From: Candidatus Cibiobacter qucibialis
GTDB taxonomy: Bacteria > Bacillota > Clostridia > Oscillospirales > Ruminococcaceae
DNA: 35,037 nucleotides
Assembly: GCA_004000625.1 (NCBI GenBank)
Contig: SAUS01000022.1
Span: 1 to 35,037 of the forward strand
Direction: 5' to 3'
The notes under the pieces were generated by a model. That model was not told the origin of the DNA. It saw only the letters and a list, made by a program, of their open reading frames with translations, and ran no database searches. The position numbers were made by a program, and so were the translations under genes. Shown piece after piece: positions 1 through 8,300 of the stretch (position 1 is its first letter; each line of letters starts with the position of its first letter).

Positions 1-55
1 GGCATCTGCCGCACCTCGCTCGCCGTATCGGCACTTAGAATTATGCGGTATTGCC
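1..55. repeat. Family A foldback repeat, copy 1 (cut by window start)
   Basis: The first 55 bases match the right-hand end of the intact copy at 16553-16724, in the same orientation, ending GCGGTATTGCC. Only about a third of the 172-bp element is inside the window. It lies just upstream of the ABC exporter gene. Confidence 0.9.
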
Positions 56-91
56 TTGATTTTTTGATTGCATTTATTTTTGATTTTTTGA
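56..91 (+). repeat. 12-bp direct repeat in leader of ABC exporter
   Basis: TTGATTTTTTGA occurs at 56-67 and again at 80-91, a 24-bp period, in an AT-rich stretch between the family A repeat and the ribosome site. No convincing -35/-10 pair was found here, so the promoter may lie upstream of or inside the repeat element. Confidence 0.6.
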
Positions 92-112
92 AAAGAAGAG
101 GAACTTAATCTT

Positions 113-1888
113 ATGAATGACCCCAGCCAGCAGCACATTGGCACTCCGGCGCTGATCCGCCGGTTTGCCCCTTACCTGATGCGATACAAACGCATTTTGA
201 TTTTTGATTTGTTCTGTGCCGCACTGACCACTTTGTGTGATATCGTGCTGCCTAAAATTATGAGCTACCTAACCAACGCCGCCACCAATCCCGGCATTGT
301 GCTGACGGTTGATGCGGTGTTAAAGCTCGCCCTGCTGTATCTCATTTTGCGGCTGATTGATGGTGCCGCACAGTATTTTATGTCTGGCACCGGCCACATC
401 ATGGGCGTTTACATTGAGACCGATATGCGGCGGGATGCCTTTGCCCACCTGCAGCGGTTGAGCCACACCTATTATTCCAATACCAAAGTTGGGCAGATCA
501 TGGGCCGCATTACCAACGACCTGTTTGATGTGACCGAATTCGCCCACCACTGCCCGGAAGAATTTTTTATTGCGGGCATCAAAATTGCGGCTTCGTTCAT
601 CATCCTGTGCGGGGCCAGCATACCGCTGACTTTGGTGGTGTTTGCCTGCGTGCCCTTGATGGCGGTTGTATCCATCAAGCTGAACCTGAAGCTTCGCGCC
701 GCGTTCCGCCGCCAGCGGTTCCAGATCGGCGAGCTGAACGCTTCGATTGAGGACAGCCTGCTGGGCCAGCGGGTTGTGAAGGCGTTCGCCGCGGAAGAGG
801 AAGAGAACAAAAAGTTCGAGCAGGGCAACACCGCGTTCCAGACCATCAAGAAGAAAACCTACCATGCCATGGCCGCGTTCAACACCTCCACCCGGCTGTT
901 TGACGGGTTGATGTATCTGGTGGTCATTGTGGCAGGCGGCCTTTCGCTGGTATATGGCACCATCAGCGCTGGCGATCTGGTTGCCTATGTGCTGTATGTT
1001 TCCACTCTGATTGCCACCATCCGCCGCATTGTGGAGTTTGCCGAGCAGTTCCAGCGCGGCGTGACCGGCATTGAGCGCTTTTTTGACATTATCGATACCC
1101 CCGTTGAGATCACTGACGCCCCCGACGCCAAACTGCTGCAGGTGGAAAAAGGCGGCATTGAGTTCCGCGATGTGAGCTTTGAATACCCGGACGACCACAA
1201 CAAGGTGCTGCGTCATGTAAACCTGAACATCCGCCCCGGCGAGAATCTGGCGCTGGTTGGGCCTTCCGGCGGCGGCAAAACCACCCTGTGCAACCTGATC
1301 CCTCGCTTTTATGATGTGACCGGCGGCGAGATTTTGATTGACGGGCAGGACATCCGCCATGTTACCCTGAGCAGCCTGCGCAATGCCGTTGGCGTGGTGC
1401 AGCAGGATGTTTACCTGTTCAGCGGCACGGTGGCCGAAAACATCGCTTACGGCAAGCCGGGTGCCACGCGGGAGGAGATCATTGCCGCCGCCAGGCTGGC
1501 CGGTGCTGATGGCTTTGTGCGGGAGCTGAAAGACGGGTATGATACCTATGTAGGCGAACGCGGGGTCAAGCTTTCCGGCGGGCAGAAACAGCGCATCAGC
1601 ATTGCGCGGGTATTTTTGAAGAACCCGCCCATCCTGCTGCTGGACGAAGCCACAAGCGCGCTGGACAACGAGAGTGAGATTCTGGTTGGGCAAAGCCTGG
1701 ATAAGCTGGCCAAGGGCCGCACCACGCTGACGATTGCCCACCGCCTGACCACCATCAAAAACGCTGACCGCATTCTGGTGCTGGGCAAATCCGGCATTGA
1801 GGAAGAGGGCCGCCACGAGGAATTGCTGGCAAAGAAAGGCATTTATTACCGCCTGTGGAACGGGCTGGTCAGCGGGCAGACGCTGTGA
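113..1888 (+). CDS. ABC exporter, fused membrane and ATPase domains (MsbA/MdlB type)
   Basis: A 591-residue half-transporter that should work as a dimer in the cytoplasmic membrane, using ATP to export a lipid, drug or peptide; the substrate cannot be told. Residues 1 to about 320 form the six-helix membrane domain. The ATPase domain follows: Walker A GPSGGGKTT at 383-391, signature LSGGQ at 487-491, Walker B ILLLDEA with D511 and E512, then an H-loop (TIAHRLTT). All catalytic motifs are intact and the length is normal for the family. The start follows an AGAGGAA ribosome site. There is no partner half-transporter next to it, so a homodimer is likely. A strong terminator follows, so it is probably monocistronic. 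Confidence 0.93.
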   Translation: MNDPSQQHIGTPALIRRFAPYLMRYKRILIFDLFCAALTTLCDIVLPKIMSYLTNAATNPGIVLTVDAVLKLALLYLILRLIDGAAQYFMSGTGHIMGVYIETDMRRDAFAHLQRLSHTYYSNTKVGQIMGRITNDLFDVTEFAHHCPEEFFIAGIKIAASFIILCGASIPLTLVVFACVPLMAVVSIKLNLKLRAAFRRQRFQIGELNASIEDSLLGQRVVKAFAAEEEENKKFEQGNTAFQTIKKKTYHAMAAFNTSTRLFDGLMYLVVIVAGGLSLVYGTISAGDLVAYVLYVSTLIATIRRIVEFAEQFQRGVTGIERFFDIIDTPVEITDAPDAKLLQVEKGGIEFRDVSFEYPDDHNKVLRHVNLNIRPGENLALVGPSGGGKTTLCNLIPRFYDVTGGEILIDGQDIRHVTLSSLRNAVGVVQQDVYLFSGTVAENIAYGKPGATREEIIAAARLAGADGFVRELKDGYDTYVGERGVKLSGGQKQRISIARVFLKNPPILLLDEATSALDNESEILVGQSLDKLAKGRTTLTIAHRLTTIKNADRILVLGKSGIEEEGRHEELLAKKGIYYRLWNGLVSGQTL

Positions 1889-1949
1889 TGGAAAAGCGGA
1901 CGCTATGCCGCTTTGTTCCGATATAAAATATATAAATATAATGCAGAGC

Positions 1950-1996
1950 CACCCCGCCGTTGGGGCAGAAGTTTCCCGCGGCGGGGTGATTTTTGT
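1950..1996 (+). terminator. Rho-independent terminator of ABC exporter
   Basis: CACCCCGCCG (1950-1959) pairs perfectly with CGGCGGGGTG (1979-1988), followed by ATTTTTG. It lies 60 bases after the exporter stop codon. The rest of the gap, 2000-2112, is AT-rich and shows no gene. Confidence 0.85.
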
Positions 1997-2112
1997 GATT
2001 TTATAGGGAACGGTTTTGAGCGTTCTATTATCTGCCGCCTGTTTCCAACACATAACAAACCCAATATTTTCTGAGCGGCACACCGCGATCCACCACCATT
2101 ATTCATTATTAT

Positions 2113-3588
2113 TTATTTTTTCCCGTCTCCTCTCCGCCCAATTTCTAATTCCTCATTTCGAATTCCTAATTTTCCTCTCAGTTCCGACTTCCTCCCTCCT
2201 AATTGCCTCACCATTCTCCCCGTATTCAGCCCGCAGGTCAGCAGGTTAGAGGCTGTCATGACCGCCAGAAAGCCCGGCATACCGTATTGCGGCATCAGCC
2301 ACAAAATGCCTGCAATGCGCAAAATGGAATCCAGCACCGAATAGCGGAAGGTCGCCAGCTGCTCCCCCATGCCTTTTAAGATCGCATCCACCATGCTTTC
2401 CAGGTACATAAAGGGTGCCACAAAGCCCAGTACCTGCACATAGCGGCCCGCCTGGGCATCGTGATAGAGCAAAATGGCGGCATCCTTGCCAAACAGCACC
2501 AGCGCGGCCCCCACCAACAGCGAGAACCCACCCGTCAACCCCATGGCAAGCCGCACAAGGCGGCGCAGGGCAGCGGTATCCCGGGCGGTGTGGGCACGGG
2601 TGATCTCCGGCATCAGCAGGCCGGAAAGTGCCGCCAGCACCGAGAACGGAAAAAAGATAAGCGGCAGTGCCATGCCTTTTAAGGAACCATACTGCGCCAC
2701 GGCTTCGGCGCGGGTGCCAAGGTAAGCGGCAAGACAGGCGGGGATCAGCACGCTTTCCCCTGCCTGCAAAATGCTGGCCACCAACCGGCTGCCGGTCACG
2801 GGCAGCACAATTTCCCACAGCTCCCGGCTGGTATAGCCGCGGGGCGGGTCATCGGCGCATGGGCGGAAGCTCGGTTCCTGCCGGGCAAACAGCGCCATAA
2901 TGCCGCAGGAGACCGCCTCGCTGACAGTATTGCCGATGAGCACCGCACAGCAAGCGTAAGCCGCGCCCCAGTGGACCAGCTTTACCAGTGCCAATGCGGC
3001 CACGGCCATCCGCACGGTCTGCTCCACCAGTTGGGCAATGATATTCGGTTCCACCCTTCGCCGCGCCAAAAAGCACCCCCGCAGCGCCCCGGCCGCCGCA
3101 ATAAACGGCAGGCTGGGGGCCAGCGTACACAGCCCCAGCTCCGCGCGGGAATCATGCAGGGCAAAGCGGGCCAAAGGGTCCGCCAGCGCCAGCTGCGCCA
3201 GCATGGCGGCGGTGCCCAATACGGCCGCTGTTGCCGCAAGGCTGCGCAGCGTCGGGGCCATGCCGCGTCCACGGGTCAGGCACTGCGCACCCAGCCGTGT
3301 GGACGCCACATTGATGCCCGCCGAAGCCAGCGAAACAAACACCATATAGACGGATAAGATCAGCTGATACAGGCCCATACCCTCCGGCCCCAGGCGCGCA
3401 GCCACAAACACCCGGAACACCATGCCCAGCGCCCGCAGCGCAAAGCCCGCCACTGTCAGCAATGCTGCATTTTTCAGATAGGTTTTCCCCCGCAGTGCCG
3501 TTTTTGCCGCCCCCTTTGCCCGTATAAAGCCAGTATATTCTGCATTGCTGCGGTTTATGGCAGGGTTCCATGAAGAAGTATCACCCAT
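2113..3588 (-). CDS. SpoVB-like polysaccharide flippase (MOP/MATE superfamily)
   Basis: A membrane protein of about 12-14 helices related to SpoVB, MurJ and Wzx flippases. These move undecaprenyl-linked sugar precursors across the cytoplasmic membrane. The N-terminal core (KTYLKNAALLTVAGF, then RVFVAARLGPEGMGLYQLI) is typical of SpoVB-like proteins. The start is uncertain. ATG at 3588 gives 491 residues but has no clear ribosome site, and SpoVB homologues usually begin close to the KTYLKN segment, so a non-ATG start nearer 3480-3500 is possible. The frame stays open far upstream, antisense to the Mrp gene, which is a by-product of base composition. The last 25 or so residues (KSELRGKLGIRNEELEIGRRGDGKK region) are encoded by a purine-rich repetitive tract and are probably not part of the ancestral fold. 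Confidence 0.85.
   Translation of the reverse strand: MGDTSSWNPAINRSNAEYTGFIRAKGAAKTALRGKTYLKNAALLTVAGFALRALGMVFRVFVAARLGPEGMGLYQLILSVYMVFVSLASAGINVASTRLGAQCLTRGRGMAPTLRSLAATAAVLGTAAMLAQLALADPLARFALHDSRAELGLCTLAPSLPFIAAAGALRGCFLARRRVEPNIIAQLVEQTVRMAVAALALVKLVHWGAAYACCAVLIGNTVSEAVSCGIMALFARQEPSFRPCADDPPRGYTSRELWEIVLPVTGSRLVASILQAGESVLIPACLAAYLGTRAEAVAQYGSLKGMALPLIFFPFSVLAALSGLLMPEITRAHTARDTAALRRLVRLAMGLTGGFSLLVGAALVLFGKDAAILLYHDAQAGRYVQVLGFVAPFMYLESMVDAILKGMGEQLATFRYSVLDSILRIAGILWLMPQYGMPGFLAVMTASNLLTCGLNTGRMVRQLGGRKSELRGKLGIRNEELEIGRRGDGKK
2141..2205. repeat. Degenerate pyrimidine-rich repeat at 3' end of flippase gene
   Basis: AATTCCT occurs at 2147-2153 and 2161-2167, and TCCTAATT near 2164-2171 and 2198-2205, within a strongly strand-biased tract. 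On the coding (minus) strand it is purine-rich and encodes the charged C-terminal tail of the flippase. Confidence 0.5.
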
Positions 3589-3638
3589 ACAATTCGGACA
3601 TTTTTGCTGGTTTGGCGTGCTATTCGTTTTGATAGTAC

Positions 3639-3667
3639 TTGCATTTTGTGCTCTGACGCGGTACACT
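3639..3667 (+). promoter_or_regulatory. Sigma-A-type promoter of the Mrp gene
   Basis: TTGCAT (3639-3644), a 17-base spacer, and TACACT (3662-3667). It lies about 95 bases before the Mrp start codon, in the divergent region shared with the flippase gene. Confidence 0.65.
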
Positions 3668-3762
3668 AATAAAGTGCGGCCCATGCCGCAAAACGGAGAA
3701 CGGTGCCGAAGCGGGGCAGTTGCAGCGCCCCGCCCGGCACAGATAAAAGGAGCTATACCCAC

Positions 3763-4587
3763 ATGAGTGAAGCATGTACCCACGATTGCAGCAACTGCCA
3801 CGCTGACTGTTCCAGCCGTGCGCCGCAGCATGAACCGCCGCACGCAAAAAGCCACATCAAAAAAGTGATCGGCGTTGTTTCCGGCAAGGGCGGCGTTGGC
3901 AAAAGCATGACCAGCGCCATGATGGCTGTTTCCATGCGCCGCAAAGGCTACAAGGTCGGCGTGCTGGATGCTGACATTACCGGCCCTTCCATCCCCAAAT
4001 TGTTCGGCGTTCATGGCCCGGCCATGGGCACCGAGGACGGCATCAACCCGGTGGAAAGCCACACCGGCATCAAGATCATGTCCATCAACCTGCTGCTGGA
4101 AGATGAGGAAGCCCCCGTTGTGTGGCGCGGCCCCGTGATTGCCGGTGCGGTCAAGCAGTTCTGGCAGGAAGTGATCTGGGACGACGTTGACTTTTTGTTT
4201 GTCGATATGCCTCCGGGAACCGGCGATGTGCCGCTGACCGTGTTCCAGACCCTGCCGGTAGACGGCATCATTATTGTATCCAGTCCGCAGGAGCTGGTCG
4301 GCATGATCGTTGGCAAGGCTGTGCAGATGGCCGAAATGATGAAGGTTCCCATCCTTGGCATTGTGGAAAACATGAGCTATGTGCTCTGCCCGGACTGCGG
4401 CAAGCATATCAACGTGTTTGGCGACAGCCATGTGGACGAGACCGGCAAGAAGTACCACCTGCCCGTGCTGGCCAAAATGCCGCTGAACCCCGAATTTGCC
4501 AAAGAGGCGGACGCCGGCATGATTGAAACCTTTGCCGGGGATTATCTGGACGGCGCAGCAGACGCTGTAGCCAAGCTGCTGAAGTAA
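3763..4587 (+). CDS. Mrp/NBP35-family P-loop ATPase, iron-sulfur cluster carrier
   Basis: A 274-residue cytoplasmic protein of the Mrp/ApbC/NBP35 family, which carries Fe-S clusters to target proteins. The deviant Walker A GKGGVGKS is at 41-48, with the family motifs VDMPPGTGD and SSPQELVG. A late CPDCGKH motif supplies the CxxC that binds the bridging cluster in this family. The N-terminus carries a further Cys set, C5, C9, C12 and C16, common in clostridial members and likely to bind an extra cluster. The ATG at 3763 was chosen because AAGGAG lies 10 bases upstream and the Cys motif starts directly after it; the frame is open further upstream but that lacks a ribosome site. mscL follows on the same strand. 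Confidence 0.93.
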   Translation: MSEACTHDCSNCHADCSSRAPQHEPPHAKSHIKKVIGVVSGKGGVGKSMTSAMMAVSMRRKGYKVGVLDADITGPSIPKLFGVHGPAMGTEDGINPVESHTGIKIMSINLLLEDEEAPVVWRGPVIAGAVKQFWQEVIWDDVDFLFVDMPPGTGDVPLTVFQTLPVDGIIIVSSPQELVGMIVGKAVQMAEMMKVPILGIVENMSYVLCPDCGKHINVFGDSHVDETGKKYHLPVLAKMPLNPEFAKEADAGMIETFAGDYLDGAADAVAKLLK

Positions 4588-4605
4588 CTTTTTATTTTGG
4601 AATCC

Positions 4606-4647
4606 GGGCACCATGCCCCGTTTGCAGCCTGTGTGGGGGCATGGCCC
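4606..4647 (+). other. Intergenic hairpin between Mrp gene and mscL
   Basis: CCATGCCCC (4611-4619) pairs perfectly with GGGGCATGG (4636-4644), extendable by a few G-C pairs around a small bulge. The following bases are TGAAAAATTTG, with no T run, so this is not a classic terminator. It may be a weak terminator or a processing site between the two genes. Confidence 0.5.
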
Positions 4648-4680
4648 TGAAAAATTTGTCCATACAGGAGGAAACACATT

Positions 4681-5097
4681 ATGAAAAAGTTCCTGGAAGA
4701 GTTCAAAGCTTTTGCCCTGAAAGGCAACATGATGGACATGGCCATCGGTGTTCTCATCGGCGGCGCATTCTCCACGCTGGTCACTTCTTTGACGGACAAC
4801 ATCATTAACCCCATCATTGGCATTTTGTTCCAGACAGATTTCAGTGATGTTGTGCTGCACCTGCCGTTTGACATCAACCTGGGCATCGGTGCATTCATCT
4901 CTGCCGTCATTAACTTTATCATTCTGGCATTCGTTCTGTTCTGTATGCTGAAAGCCATGAACAAGCTCATGGACCTGGGCAAGCATGAAGAAGAAAAGCC
5001 CGCCGAGCCGGAAGCCCCTAAGGCCCCGACGCAGGAGGAGCTGCTGACCGAGATCCTGGCTGTTTTGAAAGAGCAGCAGGCTGCAAACGGCAAATAA
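4681..5097 (+). CDS. mscL: Large-conductance mechanosensitive channel MscL
   Basis: A 138-residue membrane channel that opens under high membrane tension to release solutes on osmotic downshock; the family works as a homopentamer. The N-terminal helix and first membrane segment (FKAFALKGNMMDMAIGVLIGGAF) match the MscL signature closely, including the glycine-rich pore-lining helix. The second membrane segment is about 75-100, and the C-terminal helical bundle ends with TQEELLTEILAVLKEQ. The periplasmic loop is short and the linker is rich in Glu, Pro and Ala. AGGAGG at 4666-4671 fixes the start. Confidence 0.96.
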   Translation: MKKFLEEFKAFALKGNMMDMAIGVLIGGAFSTLVTSLTDNIINPIIGILFQTDFSDVVLHLPFDINLGIGAFISAVINFIILAFVLFCMLKAMNKLMDLGKHEEEKPAEPEAPKAPTQEELLTEILAVLKEQQAANGK

Positions 5098-5111
5098 CAC
5101 ACCGTTTTGCC

Positions 5112-5144
5112 CGGCAGTTATTGCCGCAGCTTAATTTTATTAAG
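5112..5144 (+). other. Small hairpin and AT palindrome after mscL
   Basis: CGGCAGTTATTGCCG at 5112-5126 is a 5-bp hairpin, possibly a weak terminator of mscL. It is followed by CTTAAT-TTT-ATTAAG (5130-5144), a perfect inverted repeat lying about 70 bases upstream of the gltB promoter, where an activator or repressor could bind. No regulator was identified. Confidence 0.4.
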
Positions 5145-5212
5145 TTTAGTCCTTGTAAAGCAAAGCAAATAAGGTCTTTGCGTTAATTTCATAAAAATCT
5201 TTTGTTTGATGA

Positions 5213-5241
5213 TTGCCATTTCCCTATTGGTGTGGTATAGT
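5213..5241 (+). promoter_or_regulatory. Sigma-A-type promoter of gltBD
   Basis: TTGCCA (5213-5218), a 17-base spacer, and TATAGT (5236-5241). Transcription would start near 5248, only about six bases before a strong terminator-like hairpin. Confidence 0.75.
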
Positions 5242-5253
5242 ATTGCCAAGAAC

Positions 5254-5306
5254 AAAGACGTTCCCACAAACGGGTTAGTGTACCCGTTGGGGAACGTCTT
5301 TTTTCG
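5254..5306 (+). promoter_or_regulatory. Terminator-like hairpin in the gltB leader (possible attenuator)
   Basis: Outer stem AAAGACGTTCCC (5254-5265) pairs with GGGAACGTCTTT (5290-5301). Inside it AACGGGT (5269-5275) pairs with ACCCGTT (5282-5288) around a six-base loop. A T run (5299-5304) follows directly. Lying between the gltB promoter and its start codon (5380), it would end most transcripts unless overcome. CGTTCCC recurs at 5332-5338 and could compete for the 3' arm. It could instead be the distal terminator of mscL. Confidence 0.7.
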
Positions 5307-5379
5307 TATCTATGCCAGGGTGGGAAATGTGCGTTCCCGCCCGGCCCCGCAGGAAATTACGGGAAGGAGCAAAAAACGG

Positions 5380-8300
5380 ATGGAATACTTTACAGAGCGC
5401 AAGGCCCCCGCCGGGCTGTATGATCCGCGGTTTGAACATGACAACTGCGGCATTGGTGCAGTTGTGGATATCAAGGGCCGCAAAACCCACAAAACGATCG
5501 ACGATGCTTTGCAGATCGTGGAGCACCTGGAACACCGTGCCGGTAAGGATGCCGAAGGCAAAACCGGCGATGGTGTCGGTATCCTGCTGCAGATCGGCCA
5601 CAAGTTCTTCAAAAAAGCTGCCGAAGAAGCCGGCATTACGCTGGGCAACGAGCGTGACTACGGCATTGGCATGTTCTTTTTCCCACAGGAAGAGTTGAAC
5701 CGCAACCAGGACAAAAAGCTGTTTGAGATCATCTGCAAAAAAGAGGGGCTCAACTTCCTTGGCTGGCGCGAAGTGCCCACCTGCCCGGAAATTTTGGGCC
5801 ACAAGGCACGTTCCTGCATGCCCAGCATCTGGCAGGCATTTGTGGAACGCCCGGCCCGCGTAAAGCCCGGCATTGACTTTGACCGCAAGCTTTATGTTGC
5901 CCGCCGCGTGTTTGAACAGTCCAGCCAGGATACTTATGTGTGCAGTCTTTCCAGCCGCACCATTGTGTACAAGGGCATGTTCCTGGTTAAAGAACTGCGC
6001 CTGTTCTATCCCGATTTGCAGAGCGAAGATTATGAATCTGCCATCGGCATGGTGCACAGCCGTTTTTCTACCAACACGGCACCCAGCTGGAACCGTGCCC
6101 ACCCCAACCGCTTTATCCTGCATAACGGCGAGATCAACACCATCCGCGGCAACGTGGATACCATGCTGGCCCGCGAGGAAACCATTGGTTCCAACTACCT
6201 GAAAGAGGATATGACCAAGGTTCTGCCCATTGTGAACCAGGGTGGTTCCGACTCCGCCATGCTGGATAACACGCTGGAGTTTATGGTTATGAACGGCATG
6301 GAGCTGCCGCTGGCTGTTATGGTCACTATCCCCGAACCGTGGGAAAACAACCATAGTATGGACCCCAAAAAGCGTGCGTTCTATCAGTATTACGCCACCA
6401 TGCTGGAACCGTGGGACGGCCCTGCTTCCATCCTGTTCAGTGACGGCGATGTGATGGGCGCTGTGCTGGACCGCAACGGTCTGCGCCCCAGCCGCTACTA
6501 TATCACCAAAGACGGCCGCCTGATCCTTTCCAGTGAAGTCGGCGTGCTGGATATTCCCGCCGAAGAAATCGTGCGCAAGGACCGCCTGCGCCCCGGCAAA
6601 ATGCTGCTGGTGGATACCGCCAGGGGTGAGCTGGTGGACGATGAAAGCCTGAAAGCCGATTACGCCAGCCGCGAGCCTTACGGCGAATGGCTGGACCGCA
6701 ACCTGGTCAACCTGGCCGATTTGAAGATTCCCAACGAGCGCGTACCCAGCCACGAGCATGACGAGCTGGTGCGGCTGCAGAAAGCATTCGGCTACCAGTA
6801 CGAGGATGTTTCCACCATGATCCTGCCGATGGCAAAGAACGGCTCCGAGCCCGCCGGTGCCATGGGCAGCGATACCCCGCTGGCCGTTTTGAGCCACACC
6901 CATCCCCCACTGTTTGAGTATTTTAAGCAGATGTTTGCCCAGGTCACCAACCCGCCCATCGACGCCCTGCGCGAGAAGGTCGTGACCTCCACCACCGTAT
7001 ACGTTGGCGCACAGGGCAACCTATTGGAAGAGGACGCCGAGAACTGCAAGGTGCTGAAAATCACCAACCCCATTTTGACCGAAACCGACCTGATGAAGAT
7101 CAAGGCCATGAAGGTTCCCGGCTTTAAGGTGGAAACCATCTCCATCTGCTACTATAAGAACACCGACCTGGAAAAGGCCATTGACCGCCTGTTCGTTGAT
7201 GTGGACCGCGCCTACCGCGATGGTGCCAACATCCTGATTTTGTCTGACCGCGAAATTGATGAGTACCATGTCGCCATCCCCAGCCTTCTGGCTGTGGGCG
7301 CAGTTTCCAAGTATCTGGTTCGTACCCGCAAGCGCACCGCCATGGCCCTGATCCTGGAAAGCGGTGAGCCCCGCAAGGTTCATGATTTTGCCACCCTGCT
7401 GGGCTACGGTGCCTGCGCCATCAACCCCTATCTGGCACAGGAGACCATCGGCGAGCTGATCAATGAGGGTCTGCTGGACAAAGATTACTATGCCGCCGTG
7501 AACGACTACAATAAAGCCGTTCTGGCCGGCATCGTCAAGATTGCCTCCAAGATGGGTATTTCCACCATCCAGTCCTACCAGGGCAGCCAGATTTTTGAAG
7601 CGCTGGGCCTGAGCAACGAGGTAGTGGATAAGTACTTTACCAACACCGTCAGCCGTGTGGGCGGCATTACCATCCGCGACATCCAGAACGACCTGGAAGC
7701 CCGCCACAAACAGGCATTCGATCCTCTGGGCCTGGATATCAACATGGAGCTGACCAGCCTGGGCGAGCACAAGCTCCGCAGCGGCAAGCTGGCTGAAGAT
7801 CATCTGTACAACCCGCTGACCATCCACCTGCTGCAGCAGGCCTGCTGGACCGGCGATTACAACAAGTTCAAGGCTTATACCGATGCCGTGAACGCCGAGG
7901 GCGGCGATGCCATGCACCTGCGCAGCCTGCTGGACTTCAATTATCCTGATGCCGGTATCCCGCTGGACGAAGTGGAAAGCGCGGATTCCATCGTACACCG
8001 CTTCAAGACCGCTGCAATGAGCTATGGTGCCCTTTCTGAGGAAGCCCACGAGTGCATGGCCGTTGCCATGAACCGCATCGGCGGCAAGAGCAACACCGGC
8101 GAAGGCGGCGAAGCCGAAGACCGTTTTGGCACCGAGCGCAACAGCGCCATCAAGCAGGTGGCATCCGCCCGTTTTGGCGTGACCAGCAAGTATCTGGTTT
8201 CCGCCAGTGAGATTCAGATCAAGATGGCACAGGGCGCAAAGCCCGGCGAGGGCGGCCAGCTGCCCGGCGGCAAGGTTTACCCCTGGGTCGCCAAGACCCG

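Noticed and set aside
4606..4647. Rho-independent terminator between the Mrp gene and mscL
   Set aside because: The stem is strong, but neither strand has a T run after it, so it is listed only as a hairpin.
3589..5100. Very long minus-strand open frame that extends the flippase frame upstream, antisense to mrp and mscL
   Set aside because: The real homology begins near 3490; the upstream part mirrors well-supported plus-strand genes and reflects base composition and codon bias.
5254..5306. ANTAR-type antitermination target in the gltB leader
   Set aside because: ANTAR targets need two hexaloop hairpins with A at loop position 1 and G at 4; here there is one hexaloop (TAGTGT) lacking these bases.
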